Assembly (NCBI RefSeq): GCF_023898315.1
Contig: NC_064614.1
Location: 1,054,628,432 to 1,054,692,431 of the forward strand
Direction: 5' to 3'
From: Schistocerca nitens
Taxonomy: Eukaryota > Arthropoda > Insecta > Orthoptera > Acrididae
Length of the DNA stretch: 64,000 nucleotides
In this document: piece by piece, positions 34,701 to 46,342 of the stretch
How the letters are laid out: each line of letters starts with the position of its first letter
Position numbering within the stretch: the first letter of the stretch is position 1
Program-made: the position numbers and the translations under genes
Notes under the pieces: generated by a model
Database searches by the model: none
The model's input: only the letters and a program-made list of their open reading frames with translations
Told to the model about the DNA's origin: nothing

Positions 34701-35100
34701 GAAATTCTGTAAAATGTTTCTACTAACATTTTTACTCTTTTACGATACAAATCATAAGCTGGGCGCTTTCACTGAATTGAGAAAAACAATGAAGCAAACA
34801 ATTTTGTGTTAACCTTATGTCATGCCTAGTTATTTGGCGTCTTTGTGTGTCCAGATACATAAATGTGTCAAAGTATACAAATAAACTTTCAAAACTTTAC
34901 CGACCTGTAGGATTCGTTTTATATAAGCTGCATACGCTCCTGTAGCAGGAAAAAGAAGGGAATCTGTGGAAAAATGCTGCTTTCAGAACACAAAAAGGCG
35001 AATATGTACCTCCTGAAAAGATTGTGACAGAAAAATAGGGAACCAGCTGTCATAATGCTCAGTCCGCCTTCCTCACCAAAAAGTTTGGCATGTGAACATT
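31743..35100. other. Unassigned AT-rich DNA
   Basis: No supported gene. A plus-strand frame of about 69 codons ending near 33475 (TVFGRTVLTDLSLMAELVN and EMVCRASESQDWAREKR) looks protein-like but is not recognised. Near 33989 and 34314 a segment beginning GTTCTTAAGATGA recurs with similar flanks (TTTTTCGATATC). The minus frame at 32738-32986 has a hydrophobic run but no clear splice sites. Confidence 0.35.
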
Positions 35101-35109
35101 TTCCCTTAT

Positions 35110-35700
35110 TTTGTGCTGAAAGAGAGTAGCAGAGAGATACTGACAATTGAAGAGAGAGGAGACAGTGATGGTGGGAGAGACAAAGTGTCAGTGAAATTGA
35201 AAGATAGATTGATGAAGACAATGGCAGTGGGAACCAAAGAGAAAGGAGGTAATTATGGTCTGTGAGAGACAATAGTAGTAAAAGAGAAACAGAGAAAAAT
35301 GCATGAAGGTAAAGGCAGTGAGAAGAAAAGAGAGAGGAGACAGTGGCAATGAAAAGCAGAGATGAGTGGGCATCATTCACTGGCTTGGTTGGGTATGGAC
35401 CCCCCCAGATCTGCGAACGTGAGTATTAAGGAGGGTACATTTTGGACCTAAATTTTAAATACACGTGTATAGGGGAAATTAAGTTGGATCCCTACCCCAC
35501 CAGAATTTCTGAAATACTGAGAAATGGTGAAGACAGTGACAGTGGCAAATAGACAAACGGAGACAGGAAGTGAGAGGAGGGACAGTGGTAGGGGATATAC
35601 TGTAAATCAGTGGCAGAAAAACGAGACAGCGTGAGAAAGACATAGATGGTGGTATTGAGAGGAAGATGCTGAGTATGATGGATTCACTACAAAGAGAGTG
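35110..35700. repeat. Purine-rich tracts with imperfect short repeats
   Basis: Two stretches (35110-35360 and 35515-35700) are dominated by G and A on the plus strand, with recurring AGAGAGGAGACAGTG-like units. They are separated by a short non-repetitive segment. GAACATTTTCCCTTATTTTG (about 35095) and GAACATATTCACCCTTTTG (about 35836) lie on either side, suggesting a duplicated unit. The long minus-strand Leu/Ser-rich frames here are antisense artefacts. Confidence 0.7.
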
Positions 35701-35870
35701 TGTGTAAAAGAATGTAGAATGTTCTTTGTTAAAATAACACAAGTATGTTCGCCAAGGCAAAAGTTTTGACGAAGAAGGTGGAATAAAGATTGAGGCAGCT
35801 GGTTCCGCACTATTCTGCCAGAGTCTACTCAAGGGGAACATATTCACCCTTTTGTGCTAAGGCAGGAGCA

Positions 35871-37630
35871 TTTTTTCCGCTGATTTATACTATGGTAATA
35901 TAGGTTGCACGAGGTACTGCCGCCGGAATTCGAACGAATTAACATTTAATACTGTCACAATAGATTGAATCAGAGTGTGCTGTAGCATACACACGTATAT
36001 CACCGAGCCATCACTGACAGCACTAACTTCAGTTGCTTGTTGTATTATAGAACATGTGAACATTCGAGGAAGTTATACAGACTGTGACTTGTCATTGCAT
36101 TGTATTTAGAAAGTGGATGCCCCTGAAGGAAGTTTATGAACAGGTGTATCAAAGTAACTAGTCTTAATTTTCTGATATCGTAGAGGAGAAGAATGTACAC
36201 GTTACCAGTACTTATCAGTAAAACAGTGTCTGCAGCTTAATTTTCTGCCTCCAGTATGTAATTTCTTTCCAAGCTCATTTTCTGTATTCACATTTCTATT
36301 TTCCTCAGAATTTCAATCAGAATTAGAGTATACTGCCGTAACTACAAACTCAAATAACATTTATAAATATGTTTCTAATTTTCTTTCAATTTAATTATAA
36401 TAATTTCATAAAAAGAAATCGATTAGTAGCACACCTGTGTGATGTGCTGTTGCTAAGATGATGCTCAAAATTCCACACTCGTTTTGCAATGAAGTCTTTC
36501 TAGCACTTTTATTACAATATGCAACATCCTTCACTGCAGTGGAAGCTCAAAATGACACATAACTGGATATTGCTTTATTGAGAAAAATATTTAATTTCAT
36601 GTCCTCTATTATTTTTTAAAAACTAGTAATAGCTATTATGATACATATCTTATCATGTTCTGTCACACTCAAAATTATTTGGAAGGCAGAAAAAAAAAAG
36701 ACTGCAATCATGTCTCCAGTTTCGCACTGTGGGGTTTGAAAGAACTAACACACTAGTCAGATGAATCATGAATGAGTGTGCAAAGGTTAAATATGTCAAG
36801 AAAGAATACGAGTGCAATAATGTTTTCATGAAGTAGGAAGCTGAAAGAGATAAATTGGTTTCAAAAGTAGAAGACTGTTACCAGGGGTTCAAGACCACCA
36901 CAAATATCGAACTGGAAGATAGCTCAACCATAGATACAAGGGAAGGGAGAAAACTGATATGACTTACAAGTTTGACTTCAGTTGCTAATCAATAACGAAT
37001 TATTGTAAAATGTATGTATGCTCCATTTCATTTTATTTTTTAAATTGCTTTTTGTTCTTTCACCTGACTTTACAAAATACTAAGTATTATACTGATTTTT
37101 ACATTGACGAAATACCTGATGCCAGTAACATTGTGATAGTAGTGTTCTGACTCCACTTGTTCCTTGGCGTGCCCACACATTTCAGTAAACAGACATAAGT
37201 GCATTCACATGTGAACTCCAACGAGTTGTGCAAAGGGTAGAGTGTTATCACCTGCTTGACTATAACATTACCAGTGTCGCTTTGCAAACCTTTTGCTGAG
37301 GAAATTTTTGAATCAGAATATCAGAGTCTAGTTGCATTGCCAAATTACATTCAGTTGCCAAGGTTCCCAAATCTGCGAGACATTTTTGATGCATAGTTGA
37401 TTCGAGACAACTCTACAGTCACTGGAAGAACATAAAAAATGCGCAAAGCTGCGAAAAAAAGCTCAAAATTTTAAGCTTGTGCGTCTTATTCAAGAATTCC
37501 AATGGTTCTAAAGTCATGTATTTTAAGGTTGAAGTATGATTTGTTTTCAAATATTTAATTTCATCTCCTAAATCTGTCATGATGTCATTATGTTATTCAT
37601 TGATAAATAATTTGCATACCTCAGTGATCC
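35871..37630. other. Unassigned AT-rich DNA
   Basis: No domain is recognised on either strand. It may include degraded flanks of the transposase relic that follows. Confidence 0.3.
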
Positions 37631-37639
37631 TGATTGACA

Positions 37640-38560
37640 GTCATCTTTGGGTATTTCCATAACCCAAATGTTTAACCTAAAATCTTAAGTATTTCATTCT
37701 GCATTTTTAAGTTACACACTAGATTGCCAATAGTGGCATAAATTACACTTATCTCGAATACATTTTCTAAATTCACACCTGTCACATCATTCTTGATTTC
37801 ACCATTCTTCTTGGAACCCACCTCTGTGTATTCAGGATTGATATTAATTACACTGGCAACAAACAATTTTCGATCAGTGAGAATGGCATCCCAATATTCA
37901 AAAAGATATGTTTATTCATTTAATAAACTCTCAGCGTGTCCTATCTCAAGATCAATCGTAATATTTGAGCTTGTGGTAATTGCTTCTGTAGTCAATTAGT
38001 ATTTGAGTTTCTTTGTAAGGTTCTCTGATTTTGCTCCCATTATCAAAACCTTGTCTACAGCATTCATTGATAAGAAATGAGTGTTTCACAAGTGTTGATC
38101 GAATTAAATATACAATAGCAACTCTTTTTCCTGATTACAGTCTACAAATTCCAAAAATGATTTATCTATTTCAAATTTATCAATTATCTTCTTGAAGTAA
38201 CACTAACACAGGATGAATGTTGTGTGATTTGAATCAGGAATTGCATCAACAGTAACTGAATATTACTTCTCATTTTCTCTCTGTTCCAATCTGGCATCTA
38301 TGAAATTATGTGCACAACAAGAAATGAATTTATTCTGAGCATCACTTGAAGGATTGTGCACTTGTAACTGCCTTCCAGGTTCTTGGTGGGCTCTGACCTC
38401 ATTATGTGTTTTACAAGAAATGGATCAGAGTGCTTAAGAGCTCTAATATCCTGAGGAAGTTTCTGTTGTTTGGATCTCTTATTTTCTGAGCTGAATCGCT
38501 GAAGACCAAGCCTCTTTGACGAAGAAATAATCACATCAAGTAACATTAGAGATCCCACGT
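37640..38560 (-). pseudogene. Possible hAT-like (ZMYM/DUF4371-type) transposase relic
   Basis: On the minus strand, fragments in different frames include LGLQRFSSENKRSKQQKLPQ (about 38510), then CRQGFDNGSKIREPYKETQ (about 38060-38005). The latter resembles the RGQGYDNGxNM block of ZMYM1/DUF4371-type hAT transposases. An open run TDRKLFVASVININPEYTEV (37866 downward) ends in MQNEILKILG. It is badly broken. The assignment rests mainly on the QGFDNGS motif. Confidence 0.4.
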
Positions 38561-39379
38561 AAGTTGGCTATTGTACAGATGAAAAAAAGAAAAACATTAC
38601 TTCTCAGCTTGTTCAATGACTCTCTAGCATGTCAATTTTTTCACTTTTCCTGTTCTTCCAGGACAACTATATAAATACTGTTAAATACATAATATTTTCT
38701 GTACACTCGTTTTTTATGTAAAATCTTATTGTGATGGAATCTGAAGTGCCTTGTCTTTGAATGGTGGTGGCAAATCTACTGAATTATAACAATGTCTTGC
38801 AGTTGTTGCCATGTGCATTTGTTGGGGAAATATTTTTGGTAGAATTTTCAAGGGGAAATCGCATTTTCAGTTCCATACAACATGGTTTTAGAGCAGGATA
38901 TCTAAAGAAAATATGGCATATGAAAGATTAAACACCAATTGAATTGTATGTTAGTTTTAGTGTACTATGTCTAAATAAAATATATTGTATTCGAAATTAA
39001 GCAGAAATAGAACTGTATGCAATTGGCCTGTATGACACATAAAACTGAAGAACTGAAGTGGAAAGAAAGTGCTAGAATGGTTATGCTGGTGCTATGATAT
39101 GATACAAAATTTATGATATGATACAAAATTTATGTTACAGTAGCAGTCTGCTATGTGCCAAAATTTGCACCCTGGATGATTTGAGCCCTTATGAGACCCA
39201 CCTGAGCCTTGGGCTCTGAGGAATTTGCATCAGTTTACCTCCCCTTAAAAATCCATCTACCAAGCACCTTGTCCCTATGTTACAGGTGCATATCCAATTT
39301 CTTACCTGTAGTCCAGGGGTAGGCAACGAGAGATACATTACTGCATACAAATGTATATTTAAAAATTTTTGAGCCAACG

Positions 39380-40215
39380 TAAATCTCCATATTGCAATTC
39401 CATTTCATCTGCCAAATCTTTGAAAAGTCTAAAAATTTTTAAAAGTCTAACTTTTTTCACTGTCTTCACAATAGGTTTCACATTTTCATTCAAATTTAAA
39501 AGCTCTCTACACAGATTCTGCTGTTGTAAAATGCAGTGATATGTTAAAAACTGCGGAAGTCTTTTATCTCTTCAGCAGTGAACAAGAAAACAAGTTTTAC
39601 AATCCCTTGAGGCTGAAGCTCCATGTGCAGTAATGCTTAAAGCTAGCGGATCACTATTTTCTCAGATATGATGAGTTGCTTTGCGGTGAAAAAAGAAAAA
39701 AAAATCCGCTACTCCTGTACAGCTTTTCAATAAAATTACTTTCAAAAGTTTTTCTTTGGCAGTAAAGTTACCAAAAATAATCCTTAATAAAACTGGCAAC
39801 TGAGCAGTGCCTATTGCATCGTTAGACTCATCTACTTGCATTGAAAAACAACAATACTCATCCAAGTCTGTTCTCAACTGAGAGAAAAACATCATTGGAC
39901 ATTATTTCAATTATTCTTTTGACCAATATTGCTGGAAATCGAAGGGATTCGAATCCCACCACTATTTAGGAATCGTTTTTGAAATTCTGGACAACTCATC
40001 AGCAGCTTCTCGAACGGCTCCTTCTACGAATTCACTGTCTTCAAAGACTTTCTTCATTTTTGTCAATACATTCGAAACATGACAAGAAGGAAGAGTGGTA
40101 GCAACACTGTTGTCTACTGCTTCTGTGAACAAATTTCGGCGAAAACTTAATTGTTTTATAAGTTTCGTGAGTTTTTCTTTTCCCAGTTACAGTGTAAAAG
40201 AAACTCGGCATTCAG
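39380..40215 (-). pseudogene. hAT transposase relic, ZBED5/GTF2IRD2-like group
   Basis: Minus-strand reading in order: EKLTKLIKQLSFRRNLFTEA and VATTLPSCHVSNVLTKMKKV (40190-40050), EFVEGAVREAADELSRISK (about 40000), then QLRTDLDEYCCFSMQVDESN (39880-39820) with the Asp-Glu-Ser block. LLRIIFGNFTAKEKLL follows, then FLTYHCILQQQNLCRELL (about 39540) and KIFRLFKDLADEMELQYGD (about 39430). These match conserved blocks of the hAT group seen twice elsewhere in the window. Stops and shifts make it non-functional. Confidence 0.72.
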
Positions 40216-40539
40216 GCTTTGTCTTTTCTCACAAATGTAACAGTAACTTGACATAATAAACAAATAAATTTGCCATTTCTTTCTGTTACGAAAAAGTCAT
40301 GTTACCATCCGGAATGAAAATGATAAATTTCACGTTTCTTTGATACACAACTTATTATGCGCGAAGTCTTTGCACTACGCGTTATTTTCTTAATACAAGA
40401 TCACATTTTAAAATCTTAGTCTTAAAATGTTCCTGATGACCAAACATGACCCTTGAGATAACATTCACTTTCTCGTGGAGAACTGGGATTACGTTCCCGC
40501 ACAGTGTGTCAGCATTTATGGATGCTCAGCACTGACAGC
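40216..40539. other. Unassigned spacer
   Basis: AT-rich spacer between the hAT relic and a LINE. No content is recognised. Confidence 0.3.
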
Positions 40540-40648
40540 ACAAACAAACTATTTACGACCACAGAATACAGATTACTCAGGGAAGTGTTTTGGGACCCTT
40601 GCTGGTTACGTTGTATATTAATGACCTTGCAGACAATATTGATAGTAA

Positions 40649-41100
40649 GAAATTACAATGAATCGATACCTTTAGCTGCTGACAGGCGTTGATAAATATC
40701 AATGGGGACAGGTTTGAAGGAACAGGTACGGGAATTGGTAAATTGACTGTCGCGAGTAACGTGTATAGTGGGCAGAGGCACTACAAATGTAGTGTGTGGA
40801 CAGTAAGTTAGGAATGTGGGTCTCACAGGGAGCGTGCCAGAGATAAGACGCTACAGCCGCACTATGCTCTGTGTCCTTGGTGGCTCAGATGGATAGAGCG
40901 TCTACCATGTAAGCAGGAAATCCCGGGTTCGAGCTCCAGTCGGGCTGTCCCCGTTGATATTTATCACGCCTGTCAGCAGCTAAAGGACTGGATTCATTGT
41001 AATTTCACTCTTCGAGAGCTGCAAGATCACCAGTGATATATGTTCTTTCGGACATGTCTGAAAGAACAGACATGTCCGAAAGAACAGATACCATCTTCAT
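40649..41100 (+). mobile_element. tRNA-like element with long inverted arms, inserted in a LINE
   Basis: A tRNA-like segment lies at 40873-40945, with TGGCTCAGATGG as A box and GGGTTCGAGCTCC as B box. It is flanked by inverted arms of about 62 bases (40649-40710 and 40946-41006) sharing AATTACAATGAATC and TTTAGCTGCTGACAGGCG. A perfect 19 bp hairpin (41041-41086) follows. The RT reading frame of the host LINE is interrupted exactly across this region. A SINE-like element is the best label. I do not see a clear target-site duplication. Confidence 0.6.
41041..41086. repeat. Perfect 19 bp hairpin
   Basis: TGTTCTTTCGGACATGTCT (41041-41059) and its exact reverse complement (41068-41086) are separated by 8 bases. 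It sits at the 3' end of the tRNA-like inserted element. Confidence 0.95.
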
Positions 41101-41959
41101 ATAAATATTAATATTAATCTCGCTCCTTTTGGAGATGATGTAGTTACCTATAATGAAGTACTGTCTGAAAGAAGCTGCATAAATATTTGGTCGTATCTTG
41201 ATAATATTTCAAAGTGGTGCAAAGATTGGCAACTTGCTTTAAATGTTCGTAAATGTAAAACTGTGCACTTTGCAAAACGAGAAAACCTAGTATCCGATGA
41301 TTATAATATCAGTGAGTCATTGTAAGAATCGGCCAGTTGACACTAATACCCAGATTTCAAAATTTGTAGGGACATAAAATGGAATGATCACACAGGCTCA
41401 GTCGTGGGTTAAGCAGGTGGTAGCCTTCAGCTTATTGGTAGAATACGGGGGACGTGCTGTCAGTCTACAAAGGAGATTGCTTACAAATCACTGGTGCCAC
41501 CAGTTCTACAATACCGTTTAAGTGTGTGGGACCCAAGCCGAAAAGGACTAACGGGACATGTTGAACGTATACAAAGAAGGGCTGTACGGATAGTCACAAG
41601 TTGTTTTGGTCCGTGGGAAAGTGCCACAGAGGTACTGAAGAAACTGAACTGGCAGGCTCTTGAAGACAGACCTAAACTATCCTAAGAAAGTCTACTGACA
41701 AAGTTTCAATGATGACTCTAGGAATATACTACAACCCTCTACATGTCGCTCATATAGGGATTTTGGGGATAAGATTAGAATGATTACACCACACACACAC
41801 AGAGACATTCAAACAATCGTTCTTCCCGTGCTCCACACTTGAATGGAACGGGAAGAAACCCTAGTAACTGTACAATGAGGCGTACCCTCTTCCATACAAT
41901 TTACAGTGGTTTGCAGAGAGTAGATGTAGATGTACATGTAGATGTAGAGACTCGGGTGA

Positions 41960-43421
41960 AATCCATACACCAAAATTTAACGTGCAAGTGCGAAGTCTGC
42001 CATATTGAAACCAAGTGAACAGCTGTTTTCGAAGCTAAAGGTGAACATATAGTTTTAGTTTGTTTTATAAACTGTGTATTTTAGCTACTGCGCTTACCTA
42101 CAAGTAAACAGTTGTTTGATGTGCTGTAGAAGTTTGAGGACAAATAATAAGCAGTAGGTTTTACGATTTTCTTACTGGAAACAACAAAAATACATTAAAC
42201 AATGAAAAATACTGAATGTAAATGAAACAAAGCTGCATCAGCTGCTGGAGTAAGTTTTTCGTCACAGGTTCTACTACTCCTTAAAAAAACTTAAAAACGA
42301 CTTGCTCCGCATTTGTGTACCTTCTCCACTCCCGTATATATGTCCCCTGGTTCGTGCCCGAGGGAAATCATTGATACATAAAATTAATTTCTTTCATGAC
42401 TTATAGTGTCATACCACAGCTTGTTGATGAAGTGTCTGTTTTTCGATATGGGAAATTGTTGCTGTGATACTTAACTTACACATACTGGGTAGCATAAACT
42501 TTGAAGGGTTTGCAGTGAAAAATGTGGTCTCTGGCTTCTCTGCCTTTGGTTCATTTTAGGTGATACATTGCTGTATAGTAAATGCAGCTAACATATCGTA
42601 ATTGTTTTAAAAATGGAAGGAACTCACATCTTACCACAGTACGAACAAAATAGACGGACACGCACAAGCAGCCTACAGCTCACAAGGGGACCACGCACCG
42701 CGCCTACTCATCACCAACTACGTCCATGTTTATGCTACACGCGGGGCTTGGTGAGAAATGAAAGTCGCACACATGGGGGCTCCAGGTGGCTAGGCATGCC
42801 ATTTAGGGTAGCACAGTTCATAAGTAGTGAGGGGTTCCGCGAGTTCGAGTCTGCCTATGAAAAAAACTATTTTATCTCATATTTTCTATTTTTACGTTAC
42901 TTACATTGCAGAATAAATAGCAGTAATATTTAATATTTTGTATTTGTTAATGATTTTGTAAAAGGCATGAAAAGCAAAGGCAAACAAAAATTTGTGATTG
43001 CATATGACTTTATAGGCAGCGATTGTAAGCTGAACATGAGAGCTTTGTATATAAAATTAGATGTTTTCATTATATTACAGTTGATGACTAAGCTTATTGG
43101 GCTGATATTTATCGTAAAAACAGCGAAAGCCGTAATTTTCTTGGCCTGCTGCTCACGTTATGAACGTTTCATTACAATTGCACGATTGTTTTAAAGTTTC
43201 TATAGAAAAACAAACATGGCTTATGTTCATAAAAACGTCCTCTGTCATCGCTTTGCAGCAGACCACAAGTAACGCATCATGTCACCAAACGTTGGTGAAC
43301 ACAGCGAATCATGGACGGTAGAATGTACTTTGATGCACTCTACTCGGGATGTGATTTCCTTTTTTCTCTCGAAGAGATAAGAGCAGCTTTGAAGTTTTCT
43401 GATCAATTTCTTTACCTGGCG
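41960..43421. other. Unassigned DNA with a weak tRNA-like patch
   Basis: Near 42775-42862 a GTGGCTAGGCATGCC stretch is followed by GCGAGTTCGAGTCTGCC, resembling Pol III A and B boxes of a degraded SINE. The rest is AT-rich and without supported genes. Confidence 0.3.
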
Positions 43422-43430
43422 ATGAAGACA

Positions 43431-43635
43431 AAAAAAAAAAAAAAATATGGTTCTGAGCACTATGGGACTTAACTTCTGAGGTCATCAGTCCCCTAGAACT
43501 GAGAACTACTTAAACCTAACTAACCTACGGACATCAAACACATCCATGCCCGAGGCAGGATTCGAGCCTGCCACCGTAGCGGTCGCACGGTTCCAGAATG
43601 AAGCGTCTAGAACCGCTCGGCCACTCCGGCCGGCC
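43431..43635 (-). mobile_element. SINE family A, antisense
   Basis: It begins (plus coordinates) with an A-run, then TGGTTCTGAGCACTATGGGA, and ends in CCACTCCGGCCGGCC. A 9 bp duplication ATGAAGACA flanks it (43422-43430 and 43636-43644). The B box reads GGATTCGAGCC. Confidence 0.9.
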
Positions 43636-43644
43636 ATGAAGACA

Positions 43645-45837
43645 GACATCGCGTGTTTGCACTAACGGAGTACATTTCGGGGAATCAATTTTACCACTGC
43701 ACTATGACAGTCCTTTTTAATCTTGAAAGATCTCGTCTAATTATGGATTTGTTTTTCCTCCCGACGAGTCAGTTAACAGAAGAAGTTTACTGTCTTGTAG
43801 TTAGGGCTTCAACATATCAGTAAAAAAATTTTTTTAGTAGAGTTTTATAAGCTTACAGATTTTGATTAAATAATGACGACATTCCTATATTTTGCCTTCA
43901 CCTTTCCTTTTCATGCCTTTTATGCAAGTATTGATAAATACAATATATCGAGGACTAGATCAGTCTATTTTCAATATAGTAACGTAAAAACGAAAACAAA
44001 AAACATAAAATAAAGATAAAATTGTTTCCGCAAACCGTCTCTACGCTGCGGCTGTTGGATTTCCGTTCTACATTCTTTCCGCCACGCCAACCGCTGGCCA
44101 GAGACTACGCTAACTTACGTAAATGACTAATATCTCTCTCGATCTGTACCAAAAATACTATTATTTTCTAAATGCTAGGCCGTATGGAGCGCCCCCTTCT
44201 GTCAGTCTCATTTCTGGCCAGTCACTGTGTATGCCATAAATTTGGAGGAAGTCTGTGACGAACAGTAGACGCGGTCTCCTTTTCGGTTGTCAACAGTTCG
44301 TGGAAATAAACTGTGGTTGCGATTTATTTTAGTACTTATTGCTAAAAGAAAATAATGATGAAAAGACATTCTACACCAACAGTTACACAATGGAAAAGTT
44401 GAACACATCCCATACTTAGGACAATATTTGAGAAAAGTTTCTTTACGGCACTTATCAATTGTAATTTATTAAATGAATATGATTCAAGTTACGTAATATG
44501 TTAGAGTGAACTGAAAGCTCTGGGCATGATTGAAAATATCTGCGTGTATTAAATTTTAATCAGCCTGCTGGCTTCATTTAAAGTGATATCTATATGTTAC
44601 TTTCTCAGTTTGAAAACATGAATGAAAATTCTATCAATGATGCCAACAATGAAACACCTGTACAATGTTCAGTAAACGCTGTCTCCGTTGGAAGTGAAGT
44701 TTATTTTTCAGTTCACGGTCCCAGAAAAGAAAAATGGAGGAGTAAATTAAATTTACTGCAAAGAAAAAACCGGTATTTACAGAACAAAATAACTTCATTG
44801 TCATCTGAAGCTAAAAGCAGTGGCTGTTCCCAGTTTGTACATGTGAACAGTAATTAATTTAAAAGCTCATGTGATAACATTTTAGTTAAAGATTTATCAC
44901 ATTTTTTTATTTCAGCGTTTCCTTCCGTAACAGTTTTCATTCAGTTGACTAGATTAGTACTGATTCGTAAGAACATCCATTTCGAGCCGTTGTAATAAGC
45001 AGCTATCATTACACGTTTTCTCGGTTCGGTATGGTGTCGAGCGCAACGCTTGGTTTACACAAATCAGAGGAACCGCCCTATACTTTTCTTTCTTTGTATT
45101 ATCTGTTACGTGTTACAATGTACTCCCTACGTCTATTCCATGCACTACTGCATCGAAGAATTTAGTAGTTCATGAAACTCAATGACTTCTCCTGACATGT
45201 ACCGAACCAATAATGAATAAAAATAAATGAAATAGCAAGTTTCTTGTGGTGGCCATTTCCGCAATATCCAAAATCTACTGCAGTTTATAGATGAAATAAT
45301 GTAGCAACGAGAGGCGTACAGTTGACGGCTGACTGAACTAATGCGAGAAACATGATTAGTTATGATTAACACGCTCTTAGAGTTTCAAGTCAGATGGTAC
45401 CAGTTCTGCGCCCTTGTTAAAACAAAACTAACCTGTGTCCAATGACCGCACATTTCCAATGAAACGAAAAACAATATTTTCATTTTTATTCAACAATTTT
45501 CCTACTGCGCTCTCAGTATTGACGCCGTGTACCAAATAGAGAGGGGGAGAGAGAGATAGAGACATAGGGAGGGAGAGGGTGAAGAGATTCTGCCCACTTA
45601 CATGTGTAAGTGGAACTCATTTCGAAAAGAGAAATAAGAAGATTAAGCTAGAGAACGAAGGCTGTTGCATAACCATGGCTACCAGACGAATAGCAAGAGA
45701 AACGCACAGTATTAGCGAAATGAACCGAATGCAGACGTTAGGCATCGCAAGGAGCTACATTAATGAGGAGCCCGAGTGATGGGAAGATGGATTTGTGGAT
45801 GAAGGTGAATGTAGTGGATACGGACCAGGTAAAAATG
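43645..45837. other. Unassigned DNA with one unrecognised 87-codon frame
   Basis: At 44594-44857 (plus) a frame starts MLLSQFENMNENSINDAN and ends in a charged, possibly helical run (KWRSKLNLLQRKNRYLQNKI). This resembles the coiled-coil linker of THAP/P-element-like proteins, but no THAP domain is seen. A GA-rich simple stretch occupies 45539-45585. Nothing else is supported. Confidence 0.3.
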
Positions 45838-46062
45838 GAAATGAGCGTTTGGCGTTATTGGCCGGGAGGCCCCTTGCGGGGCAAGTCCGGCCGTCTTGGT
45901 GCAGGTTTTATTACATTCGACGCCACGTTGGGCGACGTGTGCGCCGGATGGGGATGAAATGATGATGAAGACAGCACAACACCCAGTCCCTGAGCGGAGA
46001 AAATCCCCGATCCAGGCGGGAATAGAACCCGAACCCGCAGGACGGCAATCCGTCACGCTGAC

Positions 46063-46064
<2 letters not shown>
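45838..46064 (-). mobile_element. tRNA-derived SINE of a third type, antisense
   Basis: In plus coordinates it contains GACAGCACAACACCCAGTCC, GAGCGGAGAAAATCCCCGAT and a B-box complement (GGGAATAGAACCCGAACC). These features belong to a SINE I recognise from orthopteran DNA. Its right end runs directly into a CA/TA microsatellite. Confidence 0.6.

Positions 46065-46137
<73 letters not shown>
46065..46137. repeat. (CA)n(TA)n compound microsatellite
   Basis: About 38 bases of CA repeat followed by about 35 bases of TA repeat. All four long frames reading through it are artefacts. Confidence 0.97.
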
Positions 46138-46141
<4 letters not shown>

Positions 46142-46279
46142 CGTTGTTGATCTTTGTGTTTGGTCATTGAGAACGTCACATGAGATCCGGTCAAGTTCGC
46201 TTGTTGATCCTTCCACTCAGTTTTTTATTACAGAGGCCAACCAACTGTCTGACCGAACACGGTGAGCTACCGTGCCGGC
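46138..46279 (-). mobile_element. tRNA-derived SINE of a fourth type, antisense
   Basis: Read on the minus strand it begins GCCGGCACGGTAGCTCACCG (A-box-like) and continues TGTTCGGTCAG and CTCTGTAATAAAAAACTGAG. It ends in AACAACGAACAAT directly before the TA repeat, so the TA tract may have grown from its simple 3' tail. Confidence 0.6.
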
Positions 46280-46342
46280 TCCCACTCAGTTAACGTGGCG
46301 GACAGAGACCAAGTGGTATGGTGCAAGTGTGAAGCAAGGCAG

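Larger units (their letters stand above)
40540..41952 (+). pseudogene. CR1/jockey-like LINE 3' half, split by an inserted element
   Basis: QITQGSVLGPLLVTLYIND and LADNID (40567-40648) precede a 450 bp insertion. Coding resumes with APFGDDVVTYNEVLSERS (catalytic FADD changed to FGDD), ISKWCKDWQLALNVRKC and a C-terminal run VLQYRLSVWDPSRKGLTGHV (41494-41560) and IQRRAVRIV. The 3' end carries a GATGTA-type tail at 41929-41955. Several stops interrupt it, so it is inactive. The tail relates it to the CR1 copies at 8.8 and 29.1 kb, although the protein is clearly diverged. Confidence 0.75.

Noticed and set aside
34919..35847. Leu/Ser-rich minus frames that look like signal peptides or membrane proteins
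   Set aside because: They are the reverse complement of purine-rich simple repeats.
40873..40945. Possible tRNA gene
   Set aside because: A and B boxes are present, but the acceptor ends do not pair well and it lies inside a palindromic inserted element.
43414..43680. CAG/GTAAAG donor on the minus strand
   Set aside because: No acceptor or conserved frame completes an exon even after removing the SINE.
45760..46216. Several frames with Ile-Tyr, Cys-Val and His-Thr repeats
   Set aside because: Produced by the CA/TA microsatellite and flanking SINEs.
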